A stretch of DNA of 9,055 nucleotides from assembly GCA_946886645.1 (NCBI GenBank), contig CAMPIY010000063.1:1-9055 (forward strand), written 5' to 3'. The position numbers and the translations under genes are program-made. Below, piece after piece: positions 1 to 7,430 of the stretch (position 1 is its first letter; the number at the start of each line of letters is the position of its first letter). This DNA comes from an uncultured Sphingomonas sp. GTDB taxonomy: Bacteria; Pseudomonadota; Alphaproteobacteria; Sphingomonadales; Sphingomonadaceae. A model generated the notes under the pieces. The model saw nothing but the letters and a program-made list of their open reading frames with translations. It did no database searches and was not told where the DNA came from.

Positions 1-921
1 GTCGCCAAGCGCGCGCTGGAGATCGCGGCTGCGGGCGGTCACAATCTGCTGATGAGCGGGCCGCCGGGCGCTGGCAAATCGCTGCTGGCGGCTTGCCTGC
101 CGGGTATATTGCCGCCGCTGGAGCCGTCCGAAGCGCTCGAAGTGTCCATGGTCGCAAGCGTTGCCGGCGAGCTGGAAGGCGGGCGATTGAGGCGGCGCAG
201 GCCGTTCCGTTCACCGCACCATTCGGCGTCGATGCCGGCGCTGGTCGGCGGCGGGCTGAAGGTCCGGCCGGGCGAGATCAGCCTGGCGCACCTCGGCGTG
301 CTGTTCCTCGACGAATTGCCGGAATTCCAGCGCGGCGTCCTCGATTCGCTCCGCCAGCCGCTGGAAACAGGCACGGTCAGCGTGGCCCGCGCCAATATGC
401 ACGTCACTTTCCCGGCGCGGGTACAGATGATCGCCGCGATGAATCCCTGCCGCTGCGGTCATTTGGGCGATCCAGCGCTGGCCTGCGCCCGTGCGCCGAA
501 GTGCGCGGCCGACTATCAGGCGAAGGTGTCCGGGCCTCTGCTCGATCGGATCGATCTTCACGTCGAGGTGCAGGGCGTGAGCGCAGCCGACCTGACGCTG
601 CCGCCGCCGGCGGAGGGTAGCGACCAGGTCGCCAACCGCGTCGCACAGGCCCGAAGCGTGCAGACCAAGCGCTTCAATGGATCGGGCATCCGGACCAATG
701 CAGAGGCCGATGGCGAGTTGCTGGACAGAATTGCGACGCCCGACGACCCGGGCCGCAAGCTATTGGCGGATGCCGCTGCCGCGATGCGGCTAAGCGCGCG
801 TGGGTACCATCGGGTGCTTCGGGTCGCGCGCACCATCGCCGATCTCGCCTGGAGCGAGCAGGTCGGGCGAATCCATATTGCGGAGGCGCTCAGCTACCGG
901 CGGCAGGCGCCGAGGAATTAG
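1..921 (+). CDS. comM: ComM/YifB family Mg-chelatase-like AAA+ ATPase (5' end missing)
   Basis: The reading frame is open from base 1, so the gene begins before the window; about 306 residues remain of a family usually near 500. What is missing is the N-terminal Lon-protease-like domain. Visible are a Walker A motif GPPGAGKS (fragment residues 20-27), a Walker B stretch LGVLFLDE, the family's NPCRCG cysteine segment followed by further Cys residues, the very characteristic SGPLLDRIDLHVEV block, and a C-terminal sensor-2 helix (SARGYHRVLRVARTIADL) of the Mg-chelatase C-terminal domain. Known family role: ComM is a hexameric helicase that promotes branch migration during integration of DNA taken up by natural transformation; YifB homologues are also widespread in species not known to be competent. 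It ends with TAG at 919-921, 59 bases before the next gene. Family assignment is very secure; a role in transformation here is inference. Confidence 0.95.
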   Translation, partial: VAKRALEIAAAGGHNLLMSGPPGAGKSLLAACLPGILPPLEPSEALEVSMVASVAGELEGGRLRRRRPFRSPHHSASMPALVGGGLKVRPGEISLAHLGVLFLDELPEFQRGVLDSLRQPLETGTVSVARANMHVTFPARVQMIAAMNPCRCGHLGDPALACARAPKCAADYQAKVSGPLLDRIDLHVEVQGVSAADLTLPPPAEGSDQVANRVAQARSVQTKRFNGSGIRTNAEADGELLDRIATPDDPGRKLLADAAAAMRLSARGYHRVLRVARTIADLAWSEQVGRIHIAEALSYRRQAPRN

Positions 922-980
922 GCTGGTATCTCGGCGCAAGGCCGATAGTCTGACCGGACCGATAACAGGGGAGGGGAATT

Positions 981-1469
981 ATGACACCGATCGACTGGGC
1001 CACGCGGCCGCTCAAGAAATATGCCGACTTCACCGGCCGCGCTCCACGCGCCGAGTTCTGGTGGTTCTACCTGGGAACGCTGGTTGCCTATCTGGTGGCG
1101 ATGATCGTCGATTCGCTGGTCGGGATCGAGTTGCTCGGCCCTTACGGCCTGTTCACTTTGCTGATTGCCGTCGCGCTGATCCTTCCCGGACTGGCGGCCA
1201 CGGTGCGCCGGCTTCACGATACCAACCGTTCCGGCTGGTGGGTGCTGATCGCCGTCGTGCCCTATTTCATCATGGGGGTCATGATGGGCCGCTCGATGGC
1301 TAGTGGCGACACGGCGGGCATGGCCTCGGCCGGACTTGTCGGCCTCATCGCGCTTGCGGGCGGCATCGCGATGATCGTGTTCATGGTCTTGCCGGGCAAC
1401 AAGGGCGACAATCGCTTCGGACCCGATCCTTATGCGGGGGAATCAGGCGCGGCCATCGCAGCGGAATGA
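981..1469 (+). CDS. DUF805 family inner-membrane protein
   Basis: A 162-residue membrane protein. Family hallmarks are all present: an aromatic N-terminal GRAPRAEFWWF (residues 19-29), the central RRLHDTNRSGWW (76-87), and a C-terminal GDNRFGPDP motif on the cytoplasmic tail. Four hydrophobic segments can be seen at about 29-47, 52-73, 88-104 and 115-138. The ATG at 981 is preceded by a strong purine-rich ribosome binding site (GGGGAGGGG, ending four bases before it), so the start is well supported. It lies 59 bases downstream of the comM-like gene on the same strand and may share its transcript. Its stop is only 3 bases from the stop of the convergent acyltransferase gene, leaving no room for a separate terminator. 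The biochemical function of DUF805 is unknown; I infer only that it sits in the inner membrane. Confidence 0.92.
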   Translation: MTPIDWATRPLKKYADFTGRAPRAEFWWFYLGTLVAYLVAMIVDSLVGIELLGPYGLFTLLIAVALILPGLAATVRRLHDTNRSGWWVLIAVVPYFIMGVMMGRSMASGDTAGMASAGLVGLIALAGGIAMIVFMVLPGNKGDNRFGPDPYAGESGAAIAAE

Positions 1470-1472
1470 CCT

Positions 1473-2552
1473 TCAGGGCGCGACGGCGGCGACGCCTCGC
1501 GCCCGGGCGGTGCCGGTGGCCGAATGCAGCGCATCGGTCATCGGCCGCTCGATCCGGCGGTAGATCAGCGCCGCCGCGGCGATCGACAGGATGATCGCTG
1601 CTATCATCGCCACGATCGGCATGTCTGCCCCCGCCGCGCGCCATGCGAGGAGGGCTGCGTTGAGCGTGAAGGTGTGGGACAGATAGAGCGTGTAGCTGCT
1701 GTCGCCGCCGGCAACCAACGCGCGGCGCAGCGGCCCGGTCGAGCGAGGTTCCTGCGCCAGCGCCAGGCTCGCGCACAGCAACAGCGCCGGCAAGCCGATA
1801 TGGACGATCCGCCGGACGAGGCCCGGCTCCATCGCCCCAGTTCCGACAAAGACGGCGGCCGCAACCGCCGCCAGGGCCGGCCCGCCCCAAAACGGCAGTC
1901 GCCAGCCCCGCAGAAACAGCAAGCCGAGGCCGATCCCGCCGACGAAATCGAGGATGATCGGGTTGGTCCAGAATTTAAGGGCGAACCAGGCATCGGGAAT
2001 GGTGAAATGGAGGGAGGCCAGCAGCAGGAACACCGCGACCAGCCACCAAAGCCCGCGCCTGAAGAATAATGCTGAAGCGAAGGCGAGATAGAAGAAAGCC
2101 TCGTAGTTGAGGGTCCAACCCTGTGAGAGCAAAGGGTTCAGCTGCCCGTCCGCCCTCGGCCAGGGGATGAACAAAAAGGAGGTGACCGCGACCGCCGGAT
2201 CAAGCGTCGTGTTCTTCACATGCTCGCCGAACAGCAGGACCGTCGCGACCATCAGCATCGTGAACAGCCAATAGGGCGGGGCGATGCGAATAATGCGTCG
2301 AACAAGGAAAGTCCGTGATGCCCCCGCCCGGCCGAATTGGCCCTGGGTCAGATAGGTCATCACGAAACCGCTGATGACGAAAAAGATGTCGACACCCGCC
2401 GACCAGGGGATGGCGCGAAATTGGTTTGCGCCGGGGATGAACAAGTCGCCCGCATGACCAGTGAGAACTGCCGCCGCCGCGAAGAAGCGCAGGATCTGGA
2501 TATTGGAGAGCAGCGGCCTCGTCACTTGTGCAGGTGACGGGAGGCGCTTCAA
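1473..2552 (-). CDS. Acyltransferase 3 family membrane protein (OafA/ExoZ-like)
   Basis: A polytopic membrane acyltransferase of about 359 residues, the size expected for the family. Such enzymes move acyl groups, usually acetyl, across or at the inner membrane onto exopolysaccharide, O-antigen or other surface sugars. Visible hallmarks: the first helix IQILRFFAAAAVLTGHAG carrying the likely catalytic His33, the second-helix motif GVDIFFVISGFVM (53-65), an arginine-rich RRIIRIAPPYW (85-95), QGWTLNYEAFFY with Glu151, GDSSYTLYLSH late in the protein, and a terminal IERP. About ten hydrophobic helices follow one another. The first usable start is TTG at 2552-2550, without a clear ribosome binding site; a GTG at 2525 is the alternative, and both leave the conserved core intact. 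It follows the flavin reductase gene by 18 bases on the same strand, so the two are probably co-transcribed. The substrate cannot be told. Confidence 0.9.
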   Translation of the reverse strand: MKRLPSPAQVTRPLLSNIQILRFFAAAAVLTGHAGDLFIPGANQFRAIPWSAGVDIFFVISGFVMTYLTQGQFGRAGASRTFLVRRIIRIAPPYWLFTMLMVATVLLFGEHVKNTTLDPAVAVTSFLFIPWPRADGQLNPLLSQGWTLNYEAFFYLAFASALFFRRGLWWLVAVFLLLASLHFTIPDAWFALKFWTNPIILDFVGGIGLGLLFLRGWRLPFWGGPALAAVAAAVFVGTGAMEPGLVRRIVHIGLPALLLCASLALAQEPRSTGPLRRALVAGGDSSYTLYLSHTFTLNAALLAWRAAGADMPIVAMIAAIILSIAAAALIYRRIERPMTDALHSATGTARARGVAAVAP

Positions 2553-2570
2553 TCCGTCAACCCGCCGGCA

Positions 2571-3674
2571 CTACTTCTGTCTGGGCTGTTCCAGATCCTC
2601 ACCCGGCATCACGAGCTTGCCGGCCTTTTGCGCCATGACGGCCTCGTGCAGCGTTCGCGCAGCGTTGCGGACCTCCTCCTGGATCGCCTCGTCCTTGTCG
2701 AGCGCCTCATGGCTGGTCGCGTAAGGCTCCCAATAGCCGATGTATCTGTCGAGTTCGGCGGGTACGCCGGCCGGGACAAGGTGCATGAACCTCAACCAGT
2801 CGACGAGGCTCCGCCGGACGTTCTCCGCGCCCTCGACATCGCCATGGACGACGACGGAGAAGACGCGTCCCTCAAGGTGCCGCGGATAAGGCCAACCGGC
2901 GAGCTCAAGCTCCTTGGCTTTCTTGGCATCCTTGCCGTGAGTCGTGGTGGGATCGGGATTGCCCCCGTCCGCGCAAACCATCCGGTCGATCATCAGCTTC
3001 ATGGGGGAGCTGGTGTGGTACCAATTCACCGGCGTGATCAGCAGGATGCCATGTGCCCGGACCCATAGCGGGTAAATGCTGTTCATCAGATCCTGGGTCT
3101 GCCCCAGTGAGTAATTGGGATAGCAGCTGCACGGCCAGTGGCAGAGCGCTGCGGCCGTCGAAAAGCAGGCCTTGCAAGGGTGAATGTGCGCCCCATACTC
3201 GGCTGCGAGCCGCGAAAGGTTGAGGATGCGGACATTCATCCCGTCGGCCTCGCAGACCTCCCGCGCGATTTCGGTCAACCGCCAGCTCTTCGACATTTCG
3301 CCCGGGCAGGTGTGCTCGGAACGAGAGGATCCGTTGACGATGAGGATGCAGGGGGGCTGGTTCGGATCGTCATGCTCCGACTGCGCCTTGTCGAGAGCCT
3401 CCTTCGTCGCGCGCCAATCGTCGGCAAGTTCATATTCGGGATCCGCGTAGCCCGGACCGGCCTTGCCGGAATTGGGCGATTTGCGGCCTTCGTCATAGTT
3501 TTTGAAAGCGACGCCGGCGATCTTGTCGAGAGCGCCGCGATGCTCGTCGAAACGCGGGTCGGCAAATTGCTGGAGGAAGCGTTCGCGAAACCCATCTTCG
3601 TCGAGCTGTACCGACGGCATGCCCTTTCGGGGCTCGGGCGCGGGCGTCGCGCTGGCATTAGATGACTTGGACAT
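2571..3674 (-). CDS. Flavodoxin-fold NAD(P)H-dependent FMN reductase with a cysteine cluster
   Basis: A 367-residue soluble protein. The core at about 108-300 looks like the NADPH-dependent FMN reductase/flavodoxin fold: a first strand and phosphate loop ILIVNGSSRSEHT (110-122), and the flavin-site region ILLITPVNWYHTSSPMKLMIDRM (210-232), where a P-x-Y/W-x...P-x-K-x-x-I-D-R pattern is diagnostic. Between them sits a cysteine cluster at C167, C170, C178, C182 and C184, in the same place where iron-sulfur flavoproteins of this superfamily carry their cluster ligands. The first 105 residues are a charged, partly helical extension that I do not recognise, and the C-terminal 70 residues are also extra compared with a minimal reductase of about 180-200. 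The ATG at 3674 has only a weak ribosome binding site; Met19 is a possible alternative. It is divergent from tRNA-Leu and precedes an acyltransferase gene by 18 bases. The substrate is unknown. Confidence 0.8.
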   Translation of the reverse strand: MSKSSNASATPAPEPRKGMPSVQLDEDGFRERFLQQFADPRFDEHRGALDKIAGVAFKNYDEGRKSPNSGKAGPGYADPEYELADDWRATKEALDKAQSEHDDPNQPPCILIVNGSSRSEHTCPGEMSKSWRLTEIAREVCEADGMNVRILNLSRLAAEYGAHIHPCKACFSTAAALCHWPCSCYPNYSLGQTQDLMNSIYPLWVRAHGILLITPVNWYHTSSPMKLMIDRMVCADGGNPDPTTTHGKDAKKAKELELAGWPYPRHLEGRVFSVVVHGDVEGAENVRRSLVDWLRFMHLVPAGVPAELDRYIGYWEPYATSHEALDKDEAIQEEVRNAARTLHEAVMAQKAGKLVMPGEDLEQPRQK

Positions 3675-3732
3675 CGCCGGATGAACGGTCCGGCTTGCTC
3701 CTCGTTCCGGTCATGCTAAGGGGCGCTGGCGT

Positions 3733-3817
3733 GCCCCCGTGGCGGAATTGGTAGACGCGCTCGACTCAAAATCGAGTTCCGTGAGGAGTGTCCGTTCGAG
3801 TCGGACCGGGGGCACCA
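3733..3817 (+). tRNA. tRNA-Leu (anticodon CAA)
   Basis: An 85-base class II tRNA with encoded CCA. The acceptor stem GCCCCCG (3733-3739) pairs fully with CGGGGGC (3807-3813), followed by discriminator A and CCA. The anticodon stem CTCGA/TCGAG (3760-3764 with 3772-3776) closes the loop CTCAAAA, giving anticodon CAA at 3767-3769, which reads UUG. The variable arm at 3777-3789 can form TCC/GGA, as expected for a leucine tRNA. The T arm GTCCG-TTCGAGT-CGGAC (3790-3806) is perfect. Its 3' end is 13 bases from the stop of the convergent acyltransferase gene. Confidence 0.97.
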
Positions 3818-3830
3818 TTTCCTTTGAAGA

Positions 3831-4802
3831 TCAGCCGATCGGCTGCGCCGCCGGTACCGCGGCCGGCGCCGGGGCGGGCTTGCGCGATGCGAACCATTTG
3901 GGCTTGTGCGCCAGGATCGGGCGCTCGACGGTCCACCACAGCGCAATGCCTGCAGCCAGTGCGAGGGCGAATTCCGCCGGCCACCAAAGGATGACGTTCT
4001 TCGTCACCAGCGTGTGGACGAGGTAGACGGAATAGGACGCGGCGCCGAGGACGAGCAGACCATCGACCAGGCGGCCTTTGAAGGCCCGTTCCATGGTAAG
4101 GGCGCCATAGACAATCGCCGCGGCCGGAATTCCCCAGAGCAGGACGCGGCCGACCGACGGGCCATAGCTCATCGCGACCCGGTAATCCTCAAGGCCGCTG
4201 TTGGGGAATAGGGCCAGCCACAAAATTCCGGCGGCCATCAGCGCGAGCCCGGCCAGCCTATGCAGCGGCAGGCGGGCGATGGCGACGCCGAACAGGAATT
4301 CGAAGATCATCGGGCTGCCCAGGAAATGCAGCAGCGGAAGGTCCGCATAGGGGCGAGCGACGAGCGCGGCGGCGAAGATGAGGACCGGCAGCAGGAAGTT
4401 GCCGAACCGGATGGCGAGCGCGACGCCCAGGTAGAACAGAAGTTCGAACAGCAACGTCCAGGCAACGCCCAGATAGGTCCCGTAGACGCCGAACCAATTG
4501 GGCAGCAGAAGGGTACTGGCGAACGACCCCGCCGGCGTGACGTTCTCGCCACCGGCACCGCGGACGAAAAACCAGGGCAGCAAGGCAACCCAGTAGATTG
4601 GGAAGATGCGCCAGGCCCGGTCGAACAGGAAACGCGAAGCCGTCCGGTCGCGAAACAGCTGCGCCATCACGAAGCCCGAGATGACGAAGAAGAAATCGAC
4701 GCCGATCGACCCGAACAGGAAGCGGTCGTCGCTGTGGCGCAAGACGACGGCGCTGGCCGCGAGCCCGCGCAGGACATCGATCGATTTCAGGCGGTCGGCC
4801 AT
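3831..4802 (-). CDS. Acyltransferase 3 family membrane protein
   Basis: A second membrane acyltransferase, 323 residues, presumably acylating a cell-envelope or exported sugar. Hallmarks: first helix LKSIDVLRGLAASAVVLRHS with the likely catalytic His23, GVDFFFVISGFVMAQLF (34-50), RAWRIFPIYW (62-71), VAWTLLFELLFYL (113-125) with Glu120, GAASYSVYLVHT near the end, and a VERPI motif in the last helix. The C-terminal tail is rich in Ala and Pro and looks unstructured. It is shorter than the acyltransferase on the other side of the tRNA and differs throughout outside the family motifs, so the two are not a recent duplication. The start is ATG at 4802 with no clear ribosome binding site. It is divergent from the AI-2E-family transporter across 84 bases and converges on tRNA-Leu. 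The acceptor substrate is not evident. Confidence 0.9.
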   Translation of the reverse strand: MADRLKSIDVLRGLAASAVVLRHSDDRFLFGSIGVDFFFVISGFVMAQLFRDRTASRFLFDRAWRIFPIYWVALLPWFFVRGAGGENVTPAGSFASTLLLPNWFGVYGTYLGVAWTLLFELLFYLGVALAIRFGNFLLPVLIFAAALVARPYADLPLLHFLGSPMIFEFLFGVAIARLPLHRLAGLALMAAGILWLALFPNSGLEDYRVAMSYGPSVGRVLLWGIPAAAIVYGALTMERAFKGRLVDGLLVLGAASYSVYLVHTLVTKNVILWWPAEFALALAAGIALWWTVERPILAHKPKWFASRKPAPAPAAVPAAQPIG

Positions 4803-4872
4803 ATGAAACCGGCGTTAACCGAATAGGGTTGCGGAGTGATTACCGCGCGGGCTGGCGGCGGAGCCAAGCGGT

Positions 4873-4878
4873 GATAAT
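4873..4878 (+). promoter_or_regulatory. Possible -10 element (GATAAT) just before the transporter start
   Basis: GATAAT at 4873-4878 matches the bacterial -10 consensus TATAAT in five of six bases and is preceded by T. No good -35 box lies at the right distance (the bases near 4850-4855 are GGCTGG). If used, transcription would begin at about 4885-4887, that is at the ATG itself, giving a leaderless or nearly leaderless mRNA. This is consistent with the lack of a ribosome binding site before that ATG. One short match, so weak evidence. Confidence 0.33.
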
Positions 4879-4886
4879 GTCCGGCA

Positions 4887-6044
4887 ATGGACGCGCGCAC
4901 AGGGGCAACGGGCGATTCGCATAGTCATGACCTGGAGGCTCTCCAGATCAAACGCGTCCGGCTGCTTGCTTCGCTAACGCTAATCGGGGGCGTCGGGCTC
5001 CTCCTCGCCCTGCCGTTTGCCTTGAGGGCGGGGGCGGAATTTTTCCTGCCTGTTACCGCCGCGCTGGTGGTGGCGATCGCGCTCGTTCCGATGCTCGAAT
5101 GGTTCGAGCGGCGGGGCGTGCCGCCGAAGCTGGCTTCTGCTTTATGCGTGCTGGTGTTCCTAGCCATCGCCGTCTTCGCCCTGGCGGTCATCATCATTCC
5201 GGCAATCGACTGGGTCGCGCTGATTCCCCAGCGGATCGATCGCGTCACCGACGCGCTTGCGCCGCTGCTCGATCTCTATTCGAACCTCGAAAAATTCATC
5301 GACAAGACCGCCGCGCGGATATCGCTCGAAGCGAGCAATGCGCGGACGGTGAGGGTGGAAACGCCCAATTCGATGCTGGGCATCATCACGGCCTCGGCGC
5401 CGCACGCGATGGTCCAGCTCTTCTTCGCGCTGCTGGTGATCTATTTCTTCCTCGCCGGCTGGACCGGCATGCGCAAGCGCACGATCGTCAGCCGCGGTAG
5501 CTTCGAAGGCGCGCTGACCACCGCCCGCGTCATCCAGCAGACGGTCGATGCGACGTCGACCTACATCGGTACGATCACCATCATCAACATCTGCCTCGGC
5601 GGGCTGACGGCGGCGATCCTGTGGGCATTGGGCATGGATTCGCCCTTGATGTGGGGCGGCATCGTCGCGGTGCTGAACTATATTCCCTATCTGGGGCCGA
5701 TCGCGGCGGCGCTGCTGCTGGCGCTGGGCGGGTTGATGACGTTCGTGGATCCCTGGGCGGCGATGTTGCCCCCCGCGATCTTCATCGCGCTGCACCTCAT
5801 CGAGGCCAATGTGATCACGCCGCTGATCGTCGGAAAGCGCATTGAGGTGAATCCGCTGCTGATCCTGGTGTCGCTGTCGTTCTGGGCCTGGGTGTGGGGC
5901 ACGACGGGTGCGCTGCTGGCCGTTCCGTTGCTGATCATTTTCAAGACTGTCTTCGCCGCCGCGGGCACGCCGGACATTGCCGGATTCCTGTTCGAGGACG
6001 GGACCCTGACGCACGTCGGCGAAGAGGAAGAAAAAGACGAGTAG
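4887..6044 (+). CDS. AI-2E family transporter (PerM/TqsA-like)
   Basis: A 385-residue inner-membrane protein of the AI-2E transporter superfamily, whose members include the TqsA autoinducer-2 exporter, PerM, and Na+/H+ antiporters in other bacteria; the cargo of this one cannot be deduced. Visible: an N-terminal pair of hydrophobic segments (about 27-46 and 51-70), another at 83-107, a long amphipathic, largely extramembrane region (about 112-170), then a helix AMVQLFFALLVIYFFLAGW (174-192) and a block of C-terminal helices. The most conserved family sequences are present: VAVLNYIPYLGPIAAALL (260-277), LIEANVITPLIVGKRIEVNPL (304-324) and FWAWVWGTTGALLAVPLL (332-349). The tail ends in an acidic GEEEEKDE. 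The ATG at 4887 is the first start in frame and lacks a ribosome binding site, but a -10-like GATAAT lies just upstream. It is divergent from the acyltransferase gene and followed by tRNA-Asp. Confidence 0.93.
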   Translation: MDARTGATGDSHSHDLEALQIKRVRLLASLTLIGGVGLLLALPFALRAGAEFFLPVTAALVVAIALVPMLEWFERRGVPPKLASALCVLVFLAIAVFALAVIIIPAIDWVALIPQRIDRVTDALAPLLDLYSNLEKFIDKTAARISLEASNARTVRVETPNSMLGIITASAPHAMVQLFFALLVIYFFLAGWTGMRKRTIVSRGSFEGALTTARVIQQTVDATSTYIGTITIINICLGGLTAAILWALGMDSPLMWGGIVAVLNYIPYLGPIAAALLLALGGLMTFVDPWAAMLPPAIFIALHLIEANVITPLIVGKRIEVNPLLILVSLSFWAWVWGTTGALLAVPLLIIFKTVFAAAGTPDIAGFLFEDGTLTHVGEEEEKDE

Positions 6045-6058
6045 GCTTTGACCGGTTC

Positions 6059-6073
6059 GGGCTGAATCAGCCC
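6059..6073 (+). terminator. Short stem-loop after the transporter gene
   Basis: GGGCTG-AAT-CAGCCC forms a perfect six-pair hairpin 14 bases after the transporter stop codon. It has no following T run, so it is not a textbook intrinsic terminator. Its position fits an RNA 3'-end-protecting hairpin or a weak terminator. Confidence 0.3.
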
Positions 6074-6108
6074 GCGCCGTGAATCATTGCCTTAGCCTGG
6101 AATGCTTG

Positions 6109-6137
6109 TTGACAGGGTAGGACGGCTCTCCTAGTTG
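6109..6137 (+). promoter_or_regulatory. Promoter of tRNA-Asp
   Basis: A perfect -35 box TTGACA at 6109-6114 is followed after 17 bases by a weak -10 box TAGTTG at 6132-6137. The predicted start, near 6144, is about 11 bases before the tRNA. A strong TTGAC element with a poor -10 is common for housekeeping promoters in alphaproteobacteria. The spacing and the position directly before a stable RNA support the call. Confidence 0.6.
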
Positions 6138-6154
6138 GCCGCCCACGCCAAAGC

Positions 6155-6231
<77 letters not shown>

Positions 6232-6276
6232 CTCATTTTTCCTGAAATCGGCCGATCCCGCCTTCGCTGGCCACGC

Positions 6277-7371
6277 TTATTGCGCGGTCGAGGTCGCTGC
6301 CTCTGTCCCCACCCCCTCGGACTTGGTTCCAAAAGGGCGTTGCTTGTCCTCCGCGCCGGTCAGCGCGAATTTGAGGTTGTCGGACGCGGCCACCCGCTCG
6401 ACGTAGGGCGTGACTTTCACTTTCTCCACCGCCTCGCGGGCCTGGGGCGTGAACAGCAGGCGAACGCGACCGTCCTTGCCTTCGATGACCTTGGCGCCGG
6501 CGTCTTCCAGCTTTTCGACCGTAGCCTCGGCAGACTTCGCCGGCGGGGCCACGTGAGGAGCGCTGAGCGCAGCAAGCCGCAGCTTGGCGGGATTGCCCTC
6601 GCTACCCGACCAGCGGTCGCTGAAAGCGGCAGCACGACCCCAGTTGCCGGCCCAGCGATAAAAGATGTGGGCGCCCTCGACGCTGGTCTTGACGAGGCTC
6701 GATGCCCAGTAGGGCACGACATAGTTGGCGTGATAATGGGTCGCGTGGCCGACCGGCGCATAGACAGCGCCGTTCAGCATCTCGGCGGCGACCTGGCGCG
6801 CGCGGTTCCATAAGGCCGGAACCGGTCGACGTTCCATCGAGCCGTCGCAGGTGAAGGTGAACTGGCAGCCCGTGACCCGCGTCGAGCCCTCGTACACCAC
6901 GCCGCAGACGCTGCTGGGGAAGGCGGGATGACGGACGCGGTTGAGCACGACCTGGGCCACCGCGCGCTGACCGTCGGTGCTTTCCTGTCCGGCTTCATAA
7001 TAGATCGCGCTGGTCAGGCACTCGAGCGCGCGCGCCCGCGTTTCGGACGAGGCCTTGCCCAGCGTGAAGGGCGCCGCGGCTGTGCCGGGAGCACCGTTGA
7101 TCGGAATCTGGGCATTGACCGCAACCGCCGCATCCGGAGCAATCGGACGCAGGTCCGTCGGCAGCGCCTGAGGCGGCTGAGCGGGTTGGATCGCCTCCTG
7201 TTTGGCGAACGACGGAAGAAGGGGCGTTGCTCCGCTCGTCTGCGCAAGCGCGATCAGTCCCACCGCGCCCAAAAGGGCGGCAGCAATGGTTTCACGCGGA
7301 TGCGTGCGCCAGGGCCGAAAAGGCTGGATGGGCGATGCAGCTATCATGGGGCGGGTGATTTGGTAGCCCAA
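6277..7371 (-). CDS. SleB-domain cell wall hydrolase with N-terminal membrane anchor
   Basis: A predicted peptidoglycan-cleaving protein of about 364 residues. Domains in order: a hydrophobic N-terminal segment TIAAALLGAVGLIALAQ (28-44) after a basic region, probably a membrane anchor or signal sequence; a Pro/Ala-rich linker (about 50-105); the SleB hydrolase domain (about 117-245) with SAIYYEAGQES, where Glu126 matches the presumed catalytic glutamate, AQVVLNRVRHPAFPSSVCGVVY, GCQFTFTCDG and GHATHYHANYV; and a C-terminal region of about 115 residues that I do not recognise. SleB was described as a lytic transglycosylase in Bacillus spores; in non-sporing alphaproteobacteria such proteins are annotated as cell wall hydrolases. 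The 5'-most start is TTG at 7371; an ATG at 7347 removes eight residues and is equally plausible, neither having a well-placed ribosome binding site. It lies 56 bases after DUF2842 on the same strand. Confidence 0.9.
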   Translation of the reverse strand: MGYQITRPMIAASPIQPFRPWRTHPRETIAAALLGAVGLIALAQTSGATPLLPSFAKQEAIQPAQPPQALPTDLRPIAPDAAVAVNAQIPINGAPGTAAAPFTLGKASSETRARALECLTSAIYYEAGQESTDGQRAVAQVVLNRVRHPAFPSSVCGVVYEGSTRVTGCQFTFTCDGSMERRPVPALWNRARQVAAEMLNGAVYAPVGHATHYHANYVVPYWASSLVKTSVEGAHIFYRWAGNWGRAAAFSDRWSGSEGNPAKLRLAALSAPHVAPPAKSAEATVEKLEDAGAKVIEGKDGRVRLLFTPQAREAVEKVKVTPYVERVAASDNLKFALTGAEDKQRPFGTKSEGVGTEAATSTAQ

Positions 7372-7411
7372 TACAGCAATTGCAATGAACCCTCGACGAA
7401 CGGTTTGGTTT

Positions 7412-7430
7412 CAGGGCATTAATGGCCCTA
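7412..7430 (-). terminator. Hairpin at the DUF2842 stop codon
   Basis: AGGGC and GCCCT flank an AT-rich centre containing the self-complementary CATTAATG, giving a short bulged hairpin that begins inside the DUF2842 TAG stop codon. No T run follows on the transcribed strand. It could be a weak terminator, or an attenuating or protecting hairpin between DUF2842 and the hydrolase gene. Confidence 0.25.

Noticed and set aside
3733..3817. tRNA-Leu as the attachment site of an integrated element
   Set aside because: I found no integrase gene and no repeat of the tRNA 3' end elsewhere in the window.
4260..4826. A 188-codon open frame on the plus strand opposite the second acyltransferase
   Set aside because: The product is highly charged and Gln/Glu/Asp/Arg-rich with no motif, and the acyltransferase on the other strand fully explains the region. 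The frame at 1524-2069 opposite the first acyltransferase is rejected for the same reason.
5160..6014. A 284-codon open frame on the minus strand, opposite the AI-2E-family transporter
   Set aside because: Its translation is a run of Arg, Gln, Asp and His typical of the antisense of a GC-rich membrane gene, with no recognisable motif. The plus-strand transporter carries clear family signatures over the same bases.
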